Shown in pieces: positions 15,304 to 18,798 of a DNA stretch of 18,798 bases (within the stretch, counting starts at the first letter, position 1; each line of letters starts with the position of its first letter). The position numbers and the translations under genes are program-made. A model generated the notes under the pieces. It was not told the DNA's origin, did not search any database, and worked only from the letters and a program-made list of their open reading frames with translations. Source of the DNA: CAZLYX01 sp964563885 (GTDB lineage Bacteria > Pseudomonadota > Gammaproteobacteria > Burkholderiales > Neisseriaceae); assembly GCA_964563885.1 (NCBI GenBank), contig CAZLYX010000038.1, positions 1 to 18,798 on the forward strand, in the 5' to 3' direction.

Positions 15304-16485
15304 TTAGATTTGCTTGTTTTCTGGCGTCATTAGTGCCCAAACCAATCCCCATATTAAAGCACCCGCACCCAACCAAAAAGCACCTTGCAACGTGCCATTA
15401 GCAGCTAGCCATTGTGATGTTAACCATGGGCCAGTGAGCTGAGTAAACGCATATAAGGCCACCAAAGCTGCCGATAAGCGTGGCCCTTGGTGCGGATGTA
15501 AAGTGCGCGCCAAACGCTGAGTCAGCAATACCGTGCCTAAAAACGTACCGCCTACCAGTATTGCACACAGCACAATACCCCAAGCAGCAGGCAGTAACAA
15601 CACCGCCAAAACACCCGACAACTGTAAAATATAATTTAAACGCAACGCCATCGCATCACCAATGCGTGCGCCTAAATGATTCCAAATCCACGGCGCGAAT
15701 AACGTTGCCAAAGCCACGATTAGCCAGCTGCCATCAACTAAAAAACTACCTGCCTCGAGTTTTAATCTCGCCAACATCGGCAAAAAAGTCATCGGCAAAA
15801 TATAACCTAAACCAGCACCTGCATAAGACAGAAATAAAGGCGTACTAGCTCGATCAAGCAATTTTGATGATGGTACTTTATGGTTATCATTAGGCAAGCT
15901 AATCGGCGCAGGAATATCCAAAACGGCCAACTGCCGCCACCCCCACCAAGCCAAAGGCACACTGAGCAAGAATGCTGGCCACCAGCGATCAGCCCCGCTT
16001 AACCATTGCGCAGGCACCGCCACTAAAGCACTAGAGACCAACAAGCCAGCACCCACACCCAAATAGACCAAGCCACTTACGGCAGCACGACCACGCCGCG
16101 CTAACCATTCAAGAATCAACGATGGCGCTTGCACAAACACAATGCCATTGGTAATGCCATTGATTAACCGCAACGCTGATAAACTTTCAACCGTTTCAGC
16201 CTGCGTTTGCAACAAAGTGCTTAACACGTTTATTGCCAACGCCCAAGGCAATAATTTACGAATCTGCTCAACACGATGCCAGCGCATGGCAACCAAGGCG
16301 CCAATTAAATAACCAAGATAATTCCAGCTTGCAACATCTGCACCCTGTTTCAGACTCAACAATCCATCTTCAACCAGCCATGGCAATAAAGGGGTGTAAA
16401 TAAAACGGCCCAAAGTGTGCGCCACCAGCAGCACTAAAGCACCCGCTAGAATCACACGTAAAAGTTCTGAATTTTTCTGACTCAT
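15304..16485 (-). CDS. YbfB/YjiJ-family MFS transporter
   Basis: The protein has 393 residues and is strongly hydrophobic, with about 12 predicted membrane helices. The N-terminal segment GRFIYTPLLPWLVEDGLLS and the following ASWNYLGYLIGAL are hallmarks of the YbfB/YjiJ branch of the major facilitator superfamily. RLINGITNGIVFVQAPSLIL and WLARRGRAAVSGLVYLGVG form the conserved mid-N-half loop region. It should be an inner-membrane proton-driven exporter or importer; no substrate can be named. ATG at 16485 has AAGAAA 7 nt upstream; a GTG two codons earlier is too close to it. It is transcribed convergently with serB and is probably monocistronic. Confidence 0.9.
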   Translation of the reverse strand: MSQKNSELLRVILAGALVLLVAHTLGRFIYTPLLPWLVEDGLLSLKQGADVASWNYLGYLIGALVAMRWHRVEQIRKLLPWALAINVLSTLLQTQAETVESLSALRLINGITNGIVFVQAPSLILEWLARRGRAAVSGLVYLGVGAGLLVSSALVAVPAQWLSGADRWWPAFLLSVPLAWWGWRQLAVLDIPAPISLPNDNHKVPSSKLLDRASTPLFLSYAGAGLGYILPMTFLPMLARLKLEAGSFLVDGSWLIVALATLFAPWIWNHLGARIGDAMALRLNYILQLSGVLAVLLLPAAWGIVLCAILVGGTFLGTVLLTQRLARTLHPHQGPRLSAALVALYAFTQLTGPWLTSQWLAANGTLQGAFWLGAGALIWGLVWALMTPENKQI

Positions 16486-16590
16486 AAACACTTTTCTTAT
16501 TACAGGAAACAGTTATTAAAGAAAGTTTGGTAATTCTTTTAGCTACTGTTTTGAAGATAGGCTGTTTGATTATTGTATAAGGAAGACAAG

Positions 16591-16758
16591 ATGCCTAGCT
16601 TTACCTTTTTATTTTCCCGAAGAAATTACAATGAATATTACTTTTTAGAGCCCAACTTAATTGAAAAACTACACATGATTTGCTTAAACAGAAAAAGAAC
16701 TTGTAAAAGCTACAACATAAATTTTAAGTATCTATTAACCAACTCAACCAGCAACTAA
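16591..16758 (+). CDS. Possible small ORF (55 codons), unrecognised
   Basis: The ATG has AAGGAAG five bases upstream, good Shine-Dalgarno spacing. The reading frame ends 8 bp before a hairpin at 16767-16802. The predicted peptide is basic, rich in Asn, Lys and aromatic residues, without a signal peptide or membrane helix, and resembles no family I know. The AT-rich composition means an ORF of this size could occur by chance. Otherwise the stretch 16486-16885 holds no gene. Confidence 0.28.
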   Translation: MPSFTFLFSRRNYNEYYFLEPNLIEKLHMICLNRKRTCKSYNINFKYLLTNSTSN

Positions 16759-16766
16759 TAAATAAC

Positions 16767-16802
16767 AATTCAAGTTGGCACAAAGTAGCACCAACTTGAA
16801 TT
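16767..16802. terminator. Hairpin terminator between the small ORF and the lipoprotein gene
   Basis: AATTCAAGTTGG (16767-16778) and CCAACTTGAATT (16791-16802) form a perfect 12-bp stem with a 12-nt loop. The minus-strand exit GTTATTTATT is T-rich, and it lies 83 bp past the stop of the lipoprotein gene. It probably ends the lipoprotein transcript and may also serve the small ORF. Confidence 0.65.
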
Positions 16803-16885
16803 TAAAAAAGTTATTACCAATTAACTAAAGTAACACAGCTGCTACCATGGCTATTTATTACAATGTGCAACCAAAATATCTAAAT

Positions 16886-17593
16886 TTATTTATACCTCAT
16901 TCTAGATTCTAATACCAATTCTTGTTGTCCTGACTTAATCTCAATAAACTCTGCATATTCGACAGGTGTTTTAACCCTAAAATCTTGATTTTTATAGTGT
17001 TGCACTGTGCCAATATAACCCCACACATCACTTATATTGCTCGTACCAGCTGAAACTCTTTCTGTACCCGTTGTGAATACATTTTGACTTTCAGCTACAA
17101 CATAATAACGTCCAGGCTTTAGTGAATTGAAGAAATATCTGCCATTGGCATCTGTTTTAGTGCCTATAGAATATTTGTAAAAATTAGGATCTGCAATAAG
17201 TTTTTTTACCTGTTTGTTTTTAGAGAAAAAATATTTACGTTTTTTATTTTCATTGTCCAGACGAACAAATTCTAATAAGTGATCAGTTACCGGGTATAAA
17301 GCAACGGCTACATTTTTCAAATAAACGGGGGATCCTAACGCTATTATAGGATCTGCCCCCGACTGTCTACCACCACTTTTTACTTTGTGGTATAGCACGC
17401 CTTTTATATTAGTAGGCCCTGTTCCTAGCGCCGCTTTAGCTTGCTGTTCATTAAAAGGTACTGTAATTTTTGTTTCGAGAGGTGTGTTAGCTTGGTCAAC
17501 ACTTGCTTGCTTCTCAGCTTGCAACATTGGGCTGGCACAGCCTGCTAATGTAGCCGCAACAGCGACACTCAATAATGCTGATTTAAAATTCAT
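16886..17593 (-). CDS. Putative outer-membrane lipoprotein with prealbumin-like domain, paralog A
   Basis: The 235-residue protein has lipobox TLAGC with Cys at residue 19 and Ala at +2, which predicts an outer-membrane lipoprotein. The central part has TDANGRYFFNSLKPGRYYVVAE, the signature of carboxypeptidase-regulatory/transthyretin-like beta-sandwich modules. Other stretches shared with the upstream paralog are VPFNEQQAKAAL, YPVTDHLLEF, IADPNFYKY, GTVQHYKNQ and LESRMR. GAGAGG lies 7 nt before the ATG. The two genes lie head to tail with a 191-bp gap in which I see no clear terminator, so they may be co-transcribed. Function is unknown; the beta-sandwich suggests a binding or structural role at the cell surface or in the periplasm. 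Confidence 0.85.
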   Translation of the reverse strand: MNFKSALLSVAVAATLAGCASPMLQAEKQASVDQANTPLETKITVPFNEQQAKAALGTGPTNIKGVLYHKVKSGGRQSGADPIIALGSPVYLKNVAVALYPVTDHLLEFVRLDNENKKRKYFFSKNKQVKKLIADPNFYKYSIGTKTDANGRYFFNSLKPGRYYVVAESQNVFTTGTERVSAGTSNISDVWGYIGTVQHYKNQDFRVKTPVEYAEFIEIKSGQQELVLESRMRYK

Positions 17594-17784
17594 ACTTAGC
17601 CTCTCTTATCATTTTTTCTCAAAAATAAATTCCAATGTTTCATTTAGATGCATTAATCTTGACTGAATATCGAATTAAAGTTTACTTTCAGCCTGTTAGA
17701 CTGAATTTAAAGGCTTTAACAATCTCCACAAGATGAATGATATAAAGTCATTTCTAATAACAATAATCAGCAGACCATTGCTAT

Positions 17785-18498
17785 TTAATCTTTAGTAATG
17801 CGCATTCTAGATTCTAATGTGATTTCATTTTGGCCTGGTTTAATCTCAACAAATTCTGAATAGTCGATAGCCGTTTTAAGTTGATAATTTTGATTACGAT
17901 AATGTTGAACGGTGCCACCGCCCCAATCACTCATACCAATTGGAACCATATCTGTGCCATGAGTATTAATATCTTGTGTTTGTGCAACTATATAATAGCG
18001 GCCGGGTTTGAGAGCTTTAAAATAATAACGCCCTTGCTCATCGGTTATAGCGATAAAAGTGTACTTATACAATTTAGGATCGGCTATATACTCTCTTAAC
18101 TGTTTATCTTTAGAAAAACGCCTACTTCTCTTACTTCTACGATTTTCATCTTCTAATTTTAGTAATTCTAATAAATGGTCGGTAACAGGGTATAAATACA
18201 TCTCAACCCCTGAAATAGGCTTTGCAGGTCTAAACGTTAAACTAGCGTCAATTGGTTCGAATCCATTGTGTTTTTGGCCATTGGTTATTTTATGGAAGAG
18301 CACACCTTTAACATTAGCAGAGCCTGATTGCAGAGCAGCTTTGGCTTGTTCTTCATTAAAAGGTACGGATATTTGTGTTTTTAGGGGTGTGTTCAGTTGC
18401 TTATATTTAGCATCCCGATTTGCAACTTCCATTTGGTTCACGCAGCCTGCTAATGTAGTCATCACAGCGACACTCAATAATACTGATTTTAAAAACAT
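17785..18498 (-). CDS. Putative outer-membrane lipoprotein with prealbumin-like domain, paralog B
   Basis: The 237-residue protein is colinear with its downstream neighbour. Lipobox TLAGC has Cys at residue 19 and Val at +2, followed by VPFNEEQAKAAL, YPVTDHLLELLKLEDENR, a basic RRSKRSRRFSK stretch and TDEQGRYYFKALKPGRYYIVAQ. The C-terminus is ITLESRMR. The signal-peptide DNA of the two genes is almost identical while the middle parts have drifted, as expected of a tandem duplication. AAAGG lies 6 nt before the ATG. Its promoter must lie in the AT-rich 50 bp before the gene or within the IS remnant upstream. Function is unknown. Confidence 0.85.
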   Translation of the reverse strand: MFLKSVLLSVAVMTTLAGCVNQMEVANRDAKYKQLNTPLKTQISVPFNEEQAKAALQSGSANVKGVLFHKITNGQKHNGFEPIDASLTFRPAKPISGVEMYLYPVTDHLLELLKLEDENRRSKRSRRFSKDKQLREYIADPKLYKYTFIAITDEQGRYYFKALKPGRYYIVAQTQDINTHGTDMVPIGMSDWGGGTVQHYRNQNYQLKTAIDYSEFVEIKPGQNEITLESRMRITKD

Positions 18499-18547
18499 AC
18501 TTAACCTTTCTTATTGTTTTTTCTAATTAATATTTTTTATGTATTAT

Positions 18548-18634
18548 TTAGCTTAATGAAACCTGACCGAGCGCCTCCTGTTCTAAATAATAGGCAATAA
18601 TTTCACGTAATTTACGATAAAACAAGTGGCTGCC
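18548..18634 (-). pseudogene. IS1595-type transposase remnant (N-terminal part)
   Basis: After a TAG stop, a 28-codon frame reads FYRKLREIIAYYLEQEA and then ends at TAA. This resembles the region just before the DDE catalytic core of IS1595/IS1016-type transposases (typically YYFHRLREIIA...). It lacks a start codon, helix-turn-helix and catalytic domain. The match is short and from memory, so moderate confidence. Confidence 0.42.
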
Positions 18635-18646
18635 CTAGATAACCAG
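18626..18646. repeat. Candidate terminal inverted repeat of an IS1595-type element
   Basis: The sequence GTGGCTGCCCTAGATAACCAG resembles the GGGGCTGTCCTAGATAA-like ends I associate with IS1016-group elements. It lies 48 bp past the stop of the C-terminal transposase fragment, where an element end is expected. No partner end or target duplication is visible. Confidence 0.3.
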
Positions 18647-18693
18647 TTTAATTTTTATTTATCTCATTGTTTTAATTGCTATAATTTATAATT

Positions 18694-18798
18694 TCAGCTT
18701 CTGTGATGTAAACGCCATTCACACTCTTTTATAAACAGATTAAAATACTCATTTGGAATAATATCCCTTGCCTTGCCTTGCCTTGCCTTTACTGTACA
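18694..18798 (-). pseudogene. IS1595-type transposase, C-terminal fragment (runs off the window)
   Basis: The last 34 codons before a TGA read through IPNEYF and FNLFIKECEWRL. This matches the very characteristic xGIPxxxFxLxxKECEWRF C-terminus of IS1595/IS1016-type transposases. The residues before it (KARQGKARD) are encoded by a CCTTG tandem repeat and do not look like the usual family sequence, and the normal tail after ECEWRF is short. The fragment is probably degenerate. The rest lies outside the window. Confidence 0.55.
18766..18789. repeat. Pentanucleotide tandem repeat (CCTTG)4.8
   Basis: Four complete CCTTG units and four bases of a fifth lie in the transposase fragment at the right edge. 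The unit is not a multiple of three, so slippage would change the reading frame across it. Confidence 0.9.

Noticed and set aside
18059..18526. Plus-strand ORF of 155 codons
   Set aside because: It lies antisense over lipoprotein paralog B, which has a lipobox, a ribosome-binding site and a homologous neighbour. The equivalent antisense frame over paralog A (17385-17666) covers only part of that gene.

Overview
The window looks like a chromosomal segment of an AT-rich betaproteobacterium of the family Neisseriaceae. Two things support this. The core genes (prs, ispE, serB, rplY) read like close relatives of the Neisseria proteins as I recall them. The 12-mer AGGCTACCTGAA, the Eikenella-type dialect of the Neisseriaceae DNA uptake sequence (DUS), is scattered through the region, often as inverted pairs. 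The combination of that dialect, low GC, a type I secretion operon and a large autotransporter would fit Snodgrassella or a relative. The genus is inference.

Region 1 (1-7505, all minus strand) is a surface and secretion block. It holds the 5' 2.1 kb of a large type V autotransporter, with an extended signal peptide, a beta-helical passenger and a (PVD)n linker cut by the window edge. A complete three-gene type I secretion operon lies upstream of it: outer-membrane factor, ABC transporter with a C39-like N-terminal domain, and HlyD-type adaptor. No type I substrate is visible here.

Region 2 (7687-13146, minus strand) is a housekeeping block: TPR protein - lolB - ispE - tRNA-Gln x2 - prs - rplY. 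It covers outer-membrane lipoprotein insertion, isoprenoid synthesis, PRPP synthesis and ribosomal protein L25. prs has its own near-consensus sigma-70 promoter just after the terminator behind the tRNAs. Two successive terminators close rplY and separate it from the secretion operon.

Region 3 (13253-15182, plus strand) holds a Nudix CoA pyrophosphatase-like gene, tRNA-Glu with its own promoter and terminator, and serB. A convergent YbfB/YjiJ-type MFS transporter follows on the minus strand (15304-16485).

Region 4 (16486-18798) looks accessory. It has a doubtful 55-codon ORF and two tandem paralogous lipoprotein genes of unknown function. At the right edge lie two remnants of an IS1595-type transposase in permuted order, one of them carrying a CCTTG pentanucleotide repeat. 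The most unusual material is the variable-linker autotransporter, the lipoprotein pair and the scrambled IS remnants. I found no clearly new multi-gene system.
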